DNA of 64,000 nucleotides from Arabidopsis thaliana (Eukaryota; Streptophyta; Magnoliopsida; Brassicales; Brassicaceae), in contig NC_003070.9 of assembly GCF_000001735.4 (NCBI RefSeq), positions 20,507,971-20,571,970 of the forward strand. Direction: 5' to 3'. Shown here piece by piece: positions 9,434-22,446 of the stretch. Both the position numbers and the translations under genes were made by a program. Position 1 is the first letter of the stretch. Each line of letters opens with the position of its first letter. Under the pieces are notes generated by a model, which did no database searches, had not been told where the DNA came from, and saw only the letters and a program-made list of their open reading frames with translations.

Positions 9434-12402
9434 ATATACCAAAAGTGTTTATTTTACATAAAATAAGTCTGCGTCACTCTATGGGTGACCTTATGACATT
9501 CATGTATGTTTCAATGGTTGGTTAATATTATAATATAAGAGTATATAATATACTTCTTCCATGGAACAACAACTTCTTCTTTTGATTCGCAATATCCAAA
9601 ATCAGGAACTCAACGACACTAATCACTAATGATGTGTTGCACTTTCAAACTCGATGACTTAATAAGAGAAGAAGGGAAAGGATGGTTGTATTTTCTTTGT
9701 GAATTCGATGTTTAGAATGAGAGACAATGGCCATGGCTTTATAGCCCCAATGCCCAAACTTCATAACCTTTAAAGAGGAGAATATCACCTTAATGACACA
9801 ATTATGAGACTTAATTCTCACGTAGACGTCAAAAACGATTCCAATATTAATTGCATGTCGTCAATTGATTTTATTGTTACAATACTCAGAAATTATCGAA
9901 ATTTTTTATTTTAATAATTTTTGAAAAACAAGACTAATTATATGGGTTATAAGTTCATATCCCACTCAAATCCTAAATTTAATTCATGTGCTCACAGCAA
10001 CGATTTTCTCATACCTATTTATTCCGATAAATGTTTTTGTCGAAAAATTTATTAGAAAAGTGGTCAAAACCACTTTGTTAGAAAAACAAGTCCCGACATT
10101 AGTTACTAGTAAAATACTTCATGTATAAATATTTAATAAAAAAAAACTTTGGTACGCTAACACGATAGTAAGAAAAATGATGTTGTTAATATATATTTGA
10201 CTGGCTGCGCTAATAAAGATGTATTCATTTCGTGTAGTGCACGTCAACATCTTTTCGATTCTGTGACGTGTAGGTTTTATCAGCCATGCACAATAACAAT
10301 TACACTTTCTAATAATGGCAACGTTATCAAATACTTTTTTCTCTATATTTCATTTCCATTCCTTCATAGGTGTGGGAAGTTGGAATCAATTTGAACTGAT
10401 TTTTTTTTTTATTTGTTTTTGGTCAACTCATATATAGAGCAAATGTATACATTTAACGAGAAAATCGATCTATATAATATATTGGTACAGTTACAAATCT
10501 ATTGGAGGATATATGTCCAACGAACATAATTATGACAACTAAAAATAAACATAATAAAATACTCAGCTGTAACGCTTGTACGGTTTTGAACCTAGCAATC
10601 TCACGATTAACTCCCCCACGAACTCGGTCTGATCAGTGATCATGCACGCAATTCATTGAACACAAAAATCGCAAACCAAAACATGAAAATATAGGAGTTT
10701 TTTTTTCATTCTGTCAAGGGTATATTTCAGTGGGATTTTTATGCATAATTTCATTATAAATTAATTGAGTTTGAATTTGTTGACTCGATAATATGTAAAA
10801 CATTTCCAAAAGGATGAAGGAACATCTATACGATGAAAATATATATTCTCTTCTCGACTTGAGCTTATAACGACTTCCACATCAACTAGTTTCGGCTTGG
10901 TCATGGTCTTGTTCTGCAACTCAACCCACATTCAAAAGTCAAATTGAGCCATTTCCAAACCAGCTTAATTAGCAAACCATAAGAACAAGCTAAGCCGGCT
11001 GAATTTTGAACTATTAAGCGTACAAATTTAAATTAAATTATGTGAAATATTAAAAAAGATTATAACGACATTTTTATTCATTTCAATTAGAGATTCTACA
11101 TAAAAATAATCTCTTAGTTAAAATATATATAATAATAATCGGTAAAATAACATAGTTATTTTTTCCGTTTTAGTATGGTTTTTTTTATTTATGATTTGTG
11201 GCAAAATCATATATATTAATACTTCTACTTATTATGCAGTGAATAATGTTAACCACAATTTTTATTTGAACTGACAAATGTTTGATATATGTTTCTAAGT
11301 TCTAACATGTATTTTTTTTTATTAAAACAAAACCCTCAACTAACAACCACACATTTTAAATACCTCAAGTTTATTATATAAAAGAATTATCAATTAAAAC
11401 TTCCATACTGTATATTTTTAATTAATAGATTAAGTATTGTAGTTATCGATCACTTTCTGATGTCAGATATGAAAAACCGCCACACAAAAAGTAATAGTAA
11501 AGAATAAGATAATCAGAATTCAACTAAAAATATACTTACTCCATAAAAAAAAATCAAAACTGTCAACGTCTATCTTTAAGGCTGATTAAACAATTCCAAC
11601 GTGTTTCGTGACTTTATCCCATAATCCATAATTTCATACGTAAATATGTAATCAGCAATGAAATGATGATATGCCCATAACGAAGAAACGCTAATTTAGA
11701 CGAAGTTCCTATAGTATGAACTTTATTAGTTGGTCCACCTTTCTTTACAAGGATTCTTAAGGTAAAATAGGCCGGCTCAACATTAATAAACAAATATGGG
11801 TCATGTTTACTAATTAAAATATGGAGTCTAGTTACATGTTTAAAAACTTTAACATATGTTTTGGACCTTAAAATAAACCAATTTATACATAAAACAATTT
11901 GTTAAAAACTTTTTGTAGTGAATTAGCAAAGTGTAATGTACACGACGTAAACACAACAAATTTTTATTACAACTCTCTTATCTACCTCGGTCAATCTATC
12001 TAAAGTAATAAAGCGAATAATTATTTAAGTAAATAAGAATGATTATTTAAACCAAATTCCCACGAAACATCAAAGAAGAAAATCTTATGCGATAAAGGGT
12101 GTAACGTGAACGTTTCTCCTATTAATCAAGTGGTAGCAGCCGGCAGCCCAAAAATAATCTTAACATGTGTTGTGTTGTGTCTATCTCATCTTGACATAAG
12201 TTGGAAAAAGTCTATAGTTTAAGTTTATAGGGTAAAGAAAAAAATTATTAATGTTAGCTTCACCTATTTGTGACTTTTGATCTCAATTGTATTACAACTT
12301 GTCAAGGACATTACCATAAATGTAACAATTTTTACTCTTATCTTAAAATCCAGAATTTTCTTTCTTTTTTATTAAACTTCCATATACATGTCTAATGTCT
12401 TA
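9434..12402. other. Gene-poor AT-rich region, first part
   Basis: I find no gene on either strand. A minus-strand stretch at about 9560-9770 looks like a promoter and leader: TATAAAG near 9742, a CA-rich leader, then a weak frame that stops early. It may be a remnant. At 10057-10076 a short perfect hairpin occurs (AAAGTGGT, CAAA, ACCACTTT). Nothing else stands out. Confidence 0.5.
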
Positions 12403-12937
12403 CTCCCTCTATTACTTAATACTCCCTCTGTTCCTTTTTGTTTGATTGTTTAGAAAAAAAATATGTTTCTAAAAGATTGATTTTTTAAGTTTTCCATGTA
12501 ATATTTATTGGTTAGTATTGGTGAATTGTAATTTTCAAGAAAAATAGTTAATTATCATTGGTTTAGAGTTATAGAAAACTGTAAAACAGTAAAAATAATA
12601 CATTTATAATCAACATTTAATATGTGTATTTTTTCTAAACAATCAAACAAAAAGGAACAGAGGGAGTACTTGATTTTTGTAGAAAAAACACACATATTAA
12701 AAAAATATATTAAAAACTGATTATAAATGTTTTTTTTTTCTTTGACAAAAAAACAATACACTACTTTTTAATGATTTACTTTTTTTTTATAATTCTAAAC
12801 CAATAATATTTAATTATTTATCTTGAAGTTTGATATTCATCAATAATAACCAATTAATATTGCATAAAAATCCTAAAAATTTAATTTTTTAAAAATAATT
12901 TTTTTCTAGAAAATCAAATAATAAAGAACAGAGGAAG
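12403..12937. mobile_element. Older Stowaway-like MITE, interrupted by a younger one
   Basis: The left arm starts CTCCCTCTATTACTTAA (12403) after TA and resumes beyond the inner element as CTTGATTTTTGTAGAAAAAA (12669). The right arm is TTTTTTCTAGAAAATCAAAT followed by AATAAAGAACAGAGGAAG, ending 12937 before TA. Joined, the left arm is a diverged inverted copy of the right arm, and TA flanks both ends as in Tc1/mariner (Stowaway) elements. Without the insert, the element would be about 288 bp. It has no coding capacity. Confidence 0.8.
12422..12666. mobile_element. Young Stowaway-like MITE, 245 bp, perfect 38-bp TIRs
   Basis: The element begins CTCCCTCTGTTCCTTTTTGT at 12422 and ends with the exact reverse complement at 12666. 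The match is perfect for 38 bp. TA duplicates at 12420-12421 and 12667-12668 are the target-site duplication. The CTCCCTC-type terminus and TA target are classic for Stowaway MITEs mobilised by mariner-like transposases. Intact TIRs suggest a recent insertion. It sits inside the left arm of a related older element. Confidence 0.92.
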
Positions 12938-15900
12938 TATCAATTTTGATCTTTAATAACCCCAAATATGTGGTGCTTGGTGTAAATGTTTTATACCATT
13001 GTTTTTTTTTTTTTTTTGGTGGGTACCTTACAATTTTATTGATTGGTCACAATATAAAAAGCTGGTTCGATTGGTGACACAAAAAGGTAAACCAATATCA
13101 AAGTAGCTAGTTAGAAGAAGTAAGAGTAAGCAGTATTTAAAAGTATCGTTTTCGCATTTTTGGTACCGCAAAATCACGAATACAATTGAGTTCTAAAGTC
13201 GCGAATAAGTGAAAGCTGCACCAAATATTAATAATTTTTTTCTTTATCCTATAAACTTAAACAGTAATAATTGGTAAAAATGCAAGCAATTAAGAAAACA
13301 TGTACATTTGTGATAATTAAGGATTGCTAATTAAAACGAATACTATATGTTTTTTTGTCTGAAACTCTGAATCTATCTCTTATCGCAATAGTAAGACATT
13401 ACCAGTTACACTCTTGTTTTTTTTTTGTAAATGCTATACATCTATTCATTCGAAATAAAACGAAATTAGGTTCATATTAAATGTTTCTTATCACCAGCCA
13501 TCTGTCCTACCCATTTTTTGTTGGTAGCTTTTAGTGATTTCGGTATACATTTCAACACAGTTTAGAAAATTTGGATGCCCTTATTTGATTAGCTTTCGTA
13601 AGTTAGGTGAATACTCTCTCTTAAAACACGTTTTTCCATACTTATTGCAGCTGATAAAATACTTAAAACTTTAAGAAATGGATTACCCAATAGATAAGAT
13701 ACATATTATCACACCATTTCAGACCTAGACATGTGATTACTTTGTAACTCAAATGCTGTTAAACAAGATATTAGAGCCAAATCTTTTAGATGTTTTATTT
13801 GCCGAAATGATGTCACATATTTTTACTACAGTCTGATGAATAATGTAGCATGGACGGTCTCGAGTCTATATTATCAACTATCATCAATGTGGAAAGGAAG
13901 AAATTGTTTTTATATTATGCACGTGGACACACGTAACTATATAAATAATCAAACAAGACAATGACATCAAATCTAATTAATTCCATCAAATATTATATAA
14001 CACAATAGCAGCTGGAAATAAAACTGGTTGCGAATAACTGAAGATCTTATGAGATAAATCACCATCTAATATCTACCATGCATATGGAGGGCCATTTGTA
14101 GAATATATATATATTTCAAGAAACGCTTCGTCTCTATGCCAAAAATTTTGAATCGATAAAGATACTATGATAATTTAAGATATACTAATTAGTATGCGTA
14201 GTTAAGGTTTCTCTTGTTGCTTTCATAGTATAATAATAATAACTCTTACGTGTATATGATGCCACGGCGGCCTTGATGAAGGATATGTTGAACTTGGGTA
14301 GATTCTATTGAACAAATATATATATAAATTAATCAGCACCATATTACTATCAAATGTGATATTGATACCAAAAGTATGGTGGGCTAGCTAATAGTTAGTG
14401 CAAAGATTTAATTAAATCCATTATATATGTATTTATGTTCTAGGTTCAGCCTCTTTTGGTAGATATAAATTACGTCGTGTGATGGTATTATCAATCATTT
14501 AGTGTTTGGCCCGCGGAGATATACATGGTTTTTCCGAACTTCAAGATTATGAAGAAGTCAAATACGATATGGATGTCGTTGTCTAATTAATACAAACCAT
14601 ATATTAGGTTATATATCAATATCATATATTATTGTGATTTACTAAAAACAAATCATACATTATGTTGTACCATTAATGTGTTGTAACAGTTAGCCACTTA
14701 ATTAGATTTGGGAAGATTTATGGTGACGGGCAAAACTTTCAAGATTTTCTAGGTGAATAACGTGCTTACCTATAAAGATTTAATATGAAAGTATATTCTA
14801 TAAAATTTCATTATATATGAATAATGTATTAAAAGTTATTTTCTAGTACAATTCGCATAATGATAAAATATAGAAAATCCAATGGTATATATGACTGGAT
14901 CTGTATCACAAATAGGTTACATACAGGTTGTAAATTAACGATTACTTACACAACTTTGCCAAAATATTCTTTAACAAAAAAAAAAAATCATTGCCAAAAT
15001 AATTTCCAGAGATTTCATTTTCATTCATTATGTGAGTCAATACATCGGTAAGATAATATAACCAACGACAGTTGTGGATGTACGTGTCTATAACTATAAC
15101 CATAAGAAATTAGATGATTTGCAATATCTAAAATTAAATAAAATATATTTGTCCATTAGATTCTCCCTTTAGTAAACATATTTAATTAAAAACTACTTTC
15201 TCTTGAAATATGTTATCTTAATTTTAAACATTTTTATTTGCATGTTCAAATTGATCACTATAAATAATCCTTAATTAGACCAGTTAAAAAAAGATTTATT
15301 TATGTACAACTTTCCGTCTTTCCCCTAAAGGTTCTGATGTTTAGTTGACCTGGTCGAGTTGACCAGACCCAAATCTCCAGGTCACGCCAATCACCATCTT
15401 GCCTTGGCCACGTTAATTTCACGTGTCACTTTTTGGCTAGCCAATTGTTGAAAATAGAGATATTCACCTCTATCAAAAACTGTTCTTTTTATTTTTTGGG
15501 CAAAATCAAAAACTGTTCAATTTTATAAACTTTTGACATATTGAATTATAGATATATACAATAACAGCCGTAATATTGTTTTAACAATAACAGTTTGATT
15601 AGACATCGAAATCAGACCGCGAATTCTCCCAAAGGACGTTTAATTTTTTTTTGAAAAAATGACAATGATCATATTCATCCGGAGATCTTGGTGAAAGTCA
15701 TCGAAGGGATGCTACAACTATCCCCGAATGCATGCTTGCAGTTCCGTCTAATATTGAATGCATGCTTGGTGTAATTTGTTTTTTATTCAAATTTGATTCA
15801 ATTTAGTTTATTTTGACTAAATGATTTAAGATTATTTCCTTGTAGTCTATTCTGGCTAACATATTTGATGCATTTTCTTATATTGCTACTTGTTAATTAA

Positions 15901-17376
15901 TTACATAAAGATTAAGGATGTATTAATTTTAAGATTCATGAGCTGAAGGAGAACAAAAAGAGTTACTATGCCATTTGCGATATTGATGATACTTGCGCTT
16001 CTACCACGTCAAACAAGAACGCTGAATACTAATGCGACCGCAGCGGGAAGATGATGGCAGTGGCCATGCCCATGATGGTGATCCACATCAAGATTTTAGA
16101 TTTATATTTCTATATATATTTTTAACTATAATTTTTAGTTTCATTCTTAAAAAAAAAAAATTTGGTAAAACTTTTACTAGAAATTCACATATATTCCATC
16201 GTCACTAGTTTATCCCTAGTTAGTGCAAATCACAATTCGTTTTTGGTCAATTACAAAACAACAATGCATATCATTTTCTACATTAAAAACAAAAAAAATT
16301 GTTAGTAAAAATTGGTATGTACTAATGCAAAAATTTCGAGACTTGAAAAAGTTTACAGCAAACAATAAAAGTATAGATAGTTGATATATAGTTCAATCAT
16401 ATTTATTCTCAATAAATAAAAAGGTAGGTAAATAATCATGAGTGAACTAAAGAAACGGTAGAAATACAATTGTCACCATCCAATCACATTTAAGGTCACA
16501 TTTATTAACAATTACAGCTGGCTGGATCATGATTCATGACAAATTGTATTCAACAATAATTTTACAGTCTCGGTTCAATTATAAATTATTCTCCCTTTTT
16601 TGGCAATGATAAACGAGTCATTTTCGGATTAACGTATATAGTTAGGTTTTTGGTCAATCTTACGAATTTGTACGCTGTCTATTGTCTACCCAATATATGG
16701 TCTTTCTTCAATCATTTTCAAACAAATTGGAAACAAAAGGAAAAAGTCTTTGAATGTATGCACAATGAAAACATCAATGAATAGGGAAGACTTCATTACA
16801 CCAACCTAACACTCGTGCATGCTATGTTTCCTTGTTGTGCGAGAGCAAGTACGGTGAACATACTCTGCCGCTATGGCTCTTCCACAAATCAATAAGTGGC
16901 TGGTCGTCTTACCATCTTATGTTTCGGGTATACTGGATATCGGAATCCGTTCCAAACAACCTCTTATAGATATCACACTAAACATTACTAAAAGAGATCA
17001 ATGCCCATTATAAAACATCAAAATAGAGAGATACATATTTCACAGAACATCACCGTAGAAATTCATTAAATTTAAGAGTTTACTCGCTCGTATCATCCAA
17101 TACGGTTGGTTTTTCTCTTAAACGATTCTTAAGCGTCGAGAGTCTTTTGAAGGCCGAATAACCTTTGATAATATATTCCGTAATGCATACTTTATTACGC
17201 TCAAAATTCTTCATTACATTTGCAATTTTATTATGTTGTGTTTCATTTGAAATCAATATTATGAGTTTTAATTAATAATATCATGGTATTCTTATAAATT
17301 ATGGTATCAATTTGACAAATTTTACGTTTATAATTTTCGAATCTCCTAACAAGCAGTCAATAATATTCTATAAATA
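12938..17376. other. Gene-poor AT-rich region, second part
   Basis: No gene is supported in this 4.4 kb. Short frames near 14860-15051, 15660-15770 and 15940-16020 have no start context, no recognisable domain and stop quickly. A 13-base repeat, GAATGCATGCTTG, occurs at 15727 and 15756. Long T and A homopolymers occur near 13003-13018 and 16150-16161. Confidence 0.5.
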
Positions 17377-17521
17377 ACCAAGTGGTCGTGATCTACTGGT
17401 TTCCACTTGAGGAGGAATTGCCTTGTTGGTCTAGGTTAGGGATCGATTCTCCTCAAGTGCCAAATTGTTAGTCATTTCCATAAACTAAACGAACTTTTCG
17501 GCGTTTTTTTTTTTTTTTTTT
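17377..17521 (+). mobile_element. Possible tRNA-derived SINE
   Basis: ACCAAGTGGTCGTGATCTAC from 17377 resembles a tRNA 5' half with a pol III A box (TGGTCGTGATCTACTGG, 17383-17399). About 50 bp on is a B-box-like GGGATCGATTCT (17449-17460). The sequence continues about 45 bp and ends in a run of about 18 T (17504-17521). This is the layout of Brassicaceae SINEs. It does not fold as a normal tRNA and has no clear anticodon arm. No clean target-site duplication was found. Confidence 0.5.
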
Positions 17522-17707
17522 GGGATCTTCGTCATACCCTATCATAATTCAAATACGGTGGTAGTAATGTGTGTGTAATTTATAGATGAAAGAAATAATA
17601 TTAAATAAAAAGCAAATGTATATATTTTATGGTATACTAAAGTTAGAAGTTTTAAACCATTTCACATATTAAAAATGAAAAAAATGAAAAGGCAACACAT
17701 TTTTCCC

Positions 17708-17715
17708 TATAAATA
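17708..17715 (+). promoter_or_regulatory. TATA box of LOX1
   Basis: TATAAATA in the context CCCTATAAATACCCC, 113 bp before the LOX1 start. It is followed by a C/A-rich leader with AGAGAGAGAG just before the ATG, consistent with a transcription start near 17740. Confidence 0.75.
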
Positions 17716-17827
17716 CCCCAAACCGACTTTAATCGCCACACCATTCATAAACACACACCGAGAGAAAATCAGAAATTAAATTAGAGAGAGAGCAGAGTGA
17801 ATCAAAACTTCAACTTCACCCAAAAAG

Positions 17828-20800
17828 ATGTTCGGAGAACTTAGGGATCTGCTCACCGGCGGCGGAAATGAGACGACGACGAAGAAGGTGAAAGGAACGG
17901 TGGTTCTGATGAAGAAGAACGTCCTCGATTTCAACGATTTCAATGCTTCGTTTCTCGATCGTCTTCATGAATTTCTCGGAAACAAAATCACTCTTCGTCT
18001 TGTAAGCTCTGATGTTACTGATTCAGGTAAAAAGCAAAATCTCAACTTTTTGAATTTCGAAATTTTTCAATTTTGTCTTCTTCGTTTGTTCTTTTGAATT
18101 TTTGATTTGTTTAATTTTCTTTTTGCGTTCTCGAGTTTTTTTTTTTCTTCCTACTAGGTAAAGTAATTTGTTTTAATTTAAGTTCACGATTATCAATATT
18201 TTTGTTATTTTCTTTTGTGCACTATATATATCCTAATCCATTACACATTTATTGCGATTGGAATTAATGAAACCAGAATGGTGCCTTTTTTTACTTGTGA
18301 AGAAGAAACAGTGAGGCAAAATTTTGGATATACGTATTTGTAATTGATGTGTGAAAATTGGAAAATCAGTTTTCGTAATTGTTATGTTTTTTTGATGTAT
18401 GGAAACTTCTTCAGCAAGAAAGCTTGGAATAATTTTGGCTTTTTTTTTTCCTTCACTCTCAAAAGGCCCAAAAAAAAAAATATTCTCTCTGGAAAAGACG
18501 ATAAATCAAAATACTCTTTTTGTCTTACTAATTGATAGTTACTTTTCTGTTCAATATTTTTTTAATTAAGTAATGAAAATGGCAATATAGAACTTTTGTC
18601 GTGCTAATTATTTCAATTTGTTTTAGATTATTTAGTCTTTTTGATTAATTCTGAATTTGGTAATACTAAAATGAAAATTTGAAACACATATAAAAGAAAA
18701 ATGAACAACGTTAAACTTTTAAATCTCCATATTTTTATATTTTTTTTATATAAAAAATATCAGGTTTTAATCTTATTTTTTCTAATTAATGTGATAAGAT
18801 GCTATTGATAAAAGCAAAAACAAGTAGTCTTAAAAGCTTAAAAATTCCTCTGTTTTACTCTCCCCCAGAGTAGAAAACAGAGTGTACTCTCTCCTAAATA
18901 GAATCTTTTTATTTTTGAACCTTTTCCAGAATATTTTAATGTTACACTCAACTTTTTTTTTTATCTGATTATATTCGTTTATCTTTAACCAAATATTATA
19001 TTCCATTTTTAATTTTTGGAACCATATTCACATTCGGTTAAATTTTCGTAATAGTAGATTCCATAATAGTTTCAGAAAATAGATTTTAACAAAAAAAAAA
19101 AAAAAAGGATGTACCTGTTTTATATTTTCAATAGTTTGATATGGCAAAATATTCTTTTTATCAGTGGAAAACTAAATAAGAAAGTTTTTTTTTCTTAGGA
19201 AAATAGAAAAAAAATATTCCTTTCCTATTATAGAATCATTATTCTAATATTTATGATATTTTTTTTGCAGAAAACGGTTCTAAAGGCAAACTAGGGAAGG
19301 CTGCTCACTTGGAGGATTGGATCACAACAATCACGTCGTTAACCGCAGGCGAATCCGCTTTCAAGGTCACGTTCGATTACGAAACCGATTTCGGTTACCC
19401 TGGAGCATTCTTGATCAGAAACAGCCATTTCAGTGAGTTTCTTCTCAAAAGTCTCACACTTGAAGACGTTCCAGGCCATGGCAGAGTCCATTACATCTGT
19501 AATTCTTGGATTTACCCTGCTAAACACTACACTACAGACCGAGTCTTCTTCTCCAACAAGGTAACTACTGGCTTCTCTATTTCTTTTCTTGACTAATATT
19601 AGTCGAAAGATGTTTTCTTGATAACGTTTGACACAATATATGTTTACTTGTGTTTCAGACTTATCTTCCACATGAAACACCAGCGACGCTGCTCAAGTAT
19701 AGAGAAGAAGAGCTAGTGAGTTTGAGAGGAACCGGCGAAGGAGAGCTTAAGGAATGGGACAGAGTATATGACTATGCTTACTACAATGATTTAGGCGTCC
19801 CACCAAAGAACCCACGGCCTGTACTTGGAGGGACACAGGAGTATCCTTACCCAAGAAGAGGAAGAACCGGGCGGAAACCAACTAAAGAAGATCCTCAAAC
19901 CGAGAGCAGGCTACCGATCACATCGAGCCTAGACATATATGTTCCACGAGATGAGAGATTTGGACACTTGAAGATGTCTGATTTCCTTGCTTATGCTCTA
20001 AAAGCGATTGCTCAGTTCATCCAACCTGCACTTGAGGCTGTATTCGACGATACTCCTAAAGAGTTTGATTCTTTTGAAGATGTTCTTAAGATCTATGAAG
20101 AAGGAATCGATCTACCAAACCAAGCTTTGATTGATAGTATCGTTAAGAATATACCGCTTGAGATGTTAAAGGAGATATTCAGAACAGATGGCCAGAAATT
20201 CCTTAAGTTTCCAGTGCCTCAGGTCATCAAAGGTATACTAATAGTAATTAACAACTTAGTCCTCTGCTGCAATCCGAATAACGTTTTTGATGTAACGAAT
20301 TTGTGTGTTTTCTAGAGGACAAAACTGCATGGAGAACAGATGAGGAATTTGCTAGAGAAATGTTGGCTGGACTAAACCCTGTTGTTATTCAACTTCTTAA
20401 GGTGAAAACCGATGAACTCTCTCGATAACGAACATTGGTTCTCTTAGGTTATTCTGCTGTCTTACAGGTTATGGTACGTTAACTTGCAGGAGTTTCCTCC
20501 AAAGAGTAAGCTTGACAGTGAATCATACGGTAACCAGAACAGTACAATCACTAAAAGCCACATAGAACACAATTTGGATGGACTCACTGTTGAAGAGGTA
20601 AAAACGACAATAAACAAGAGCGGTAATCTGATTCCGAGTCAATTTGAAACTAATCTTGTTTTGCTGTTTTAGGCTCTGGAGAAGGAGAGGTTGTTTATAT
20701 TAGACCACCATGACACACTGATGCCATACTTGGGACGCGTAAACACCACCACGACCAAGACTTATGCAAGCAGGACACTTCTGTTCTTGAAAGATGATGG

Positions 20801-22173
20801 GACCTTGAAGCCGTTGGTGATAGAGCTGAGCTTGCCTCATCCTAATGGAGACAAATTTGGAGCAGTGAGTGAAGTATATACGCCTGGTGAAGGTGTCTAC
20901 GACTCGCTATGGCAGTTGGCTAAGGCTTTTGTCGGTGTAAATGACTCCGGAAATCATCAGCTTATTAGCCACTGGTAATGGATACTTAATGCTTAATCTG
21001 GGGGAAAAAATTGATCTATTTACATTATCTGAAGTTAATGTTTTGGTTTTTGCAGGATGCAAACACACGCATCGATTGAACCGTTTGTGATTGCCACAAA
21101 CAGACAGCTGAGTGTTCTTCACCCGGTCTTTAAGCTCCTTGAACCTCACTTCCGTGATACGATGAATATCAATGCACTTGCTAGGCAAATCTTGATCAAT
21201 GGTGGTGGTATATTTGAAATCACTGTGTTTCCTTCTAAATACGCCATGGAGATGTCATCTTTCATTTACAAAAACCACTGGACCTTCCCTGACCAAGCAT
21301 TACCAGCAGAACTTAAAAAGAGGTAATACATATTTACTCAAATCTTTCAATATTCTACTTGGCTTGATGATGCAAATCAGAAGAGAAGAAAAAGAGGTAA
21401 CTATAAACTGTTGTTGCAGAGGGATGGCCGTTGAGGATCCAGAAGCACCACACGGATTACGTCTGAGGATAAAAGACTATCCTTACGCAGTGGATGGGCT
21501 TGAGGTTTGGTATGCTATTGAATCATGGGTCCGAGACTACATTTTCTTGTTCTACAAGATAGAGGAGGATATCCAAACCGACACAGAGCTCCAAGCCTGG
21601 TGGAAGGAGGTGCGCGAGGAAGGTCATGGAGACAAAAAGTCAGAACCATGGTGGCCTAAAATGCAAACCCGTGAAGAACTTGTTGAGTCTTGCACCATCA
21701 TTATTTGGGTGGCTTCTGCTCTTCATGCAGCTGTTAACTTCGGACAGTATCCAGTTGCTGGGTACCTCCCAAACAGACCGACTATAAGCCGTCAGTACAT
21801 GCCAAAGGAAAACACTCCAGAGTTTGAAGAACTTGAGAAGAATCCTGATAAAGTGTTTTTGAAGACCATCACAGCTCAGCTTCAGACACTTCTAGGGATA
21901 TCTCTGATTGAGATTCTCTCTACTCATTCTAGCGACGAGGTCTATTTGGGACAGAGAGATTCTAAAGAATGGGCGGCTGAGAAAGAAGCGTTGGAGGCGT
22001 TCGAGAAGTTTGGAGAGAAAGTAAAGGAGATTGAGAAGAACATTGATGAGAGGAACGACGACGAGACTCTCAAGAACAGGACTGGTTTGGTTAAGATGCC
22101 ATACACTTTATTGTTTCCGAGCAGTGAAGGCGGAGTCACCGGCAGGGGAATTCCAAATAGCGTCTCTATCTGA
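17828..22173 (+). CDS. LOX1: LOX1, 9-lipoxygenase
   Basis: Eight exons: 17828-18026, 19271-19560, 19659-20232, 20316-20401, 20490-20597, 20673-20974, 21056-21322 and 21420-22173, giving 859 residues. It adds O2 to linoleic and linolenic acid to form 9-hydroperoxides, feeding oxylipins for defence and root development. Residues 1-160 form the PLAT/LH2 beta-barrel; the rest is the helical catalytic domain. Iron ligands are visible: H519 and H524 (HWMQTH), H711 and N715 (LHAAVNF) and the C-terminal I859. No plastid transit peptide is present, as expected for a cytosolic 9-LOX rather than the plastid 13-LOXs. The first intron is long (1.24 kb) and very T-rich, possibly regulatory. It faces the FBD F-box gene tail to tail, with 273 bp between. 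Confidence 0.97.
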
Positions 22174-22446
22174 AACAACTCTCGCTTCAGAATTGTGTCA
22201 GAGTCACGTGTTGTTCTATATCCCATGGTTTACTTGTTCTACAAGTTATAAACTTTGATTATTGTTATAATAAACATCAGAATAAAGCAAGTCTATACAT
22301 ATTAAAATTGTGTTTATCAATTTATCTATAAACCCCAAGATGTATCATTCTGAGACAAAATATCAAATCTCAACATTTATAACAGATAAAAATCCCAAGA
22401 AACCGGCAGAATAAAAGCAAACTAAACGTTACCTAATATAATGTTT

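Noticed and set aside
15650..16090. Fragments such as DHIHPEILVKVIEGM and ENKKSYYAICDIDDTC
   Set aside because: Short, with no shared frame and no family I can name; possibly remnants of an old gene or transposon but unsupported.
17377..17460. A functional tRNA gene
   Set aside because: A- and B-box-like words are present, but no acceptor-stem pairing or anticodon arm can be drawn; called SINE-like instead.
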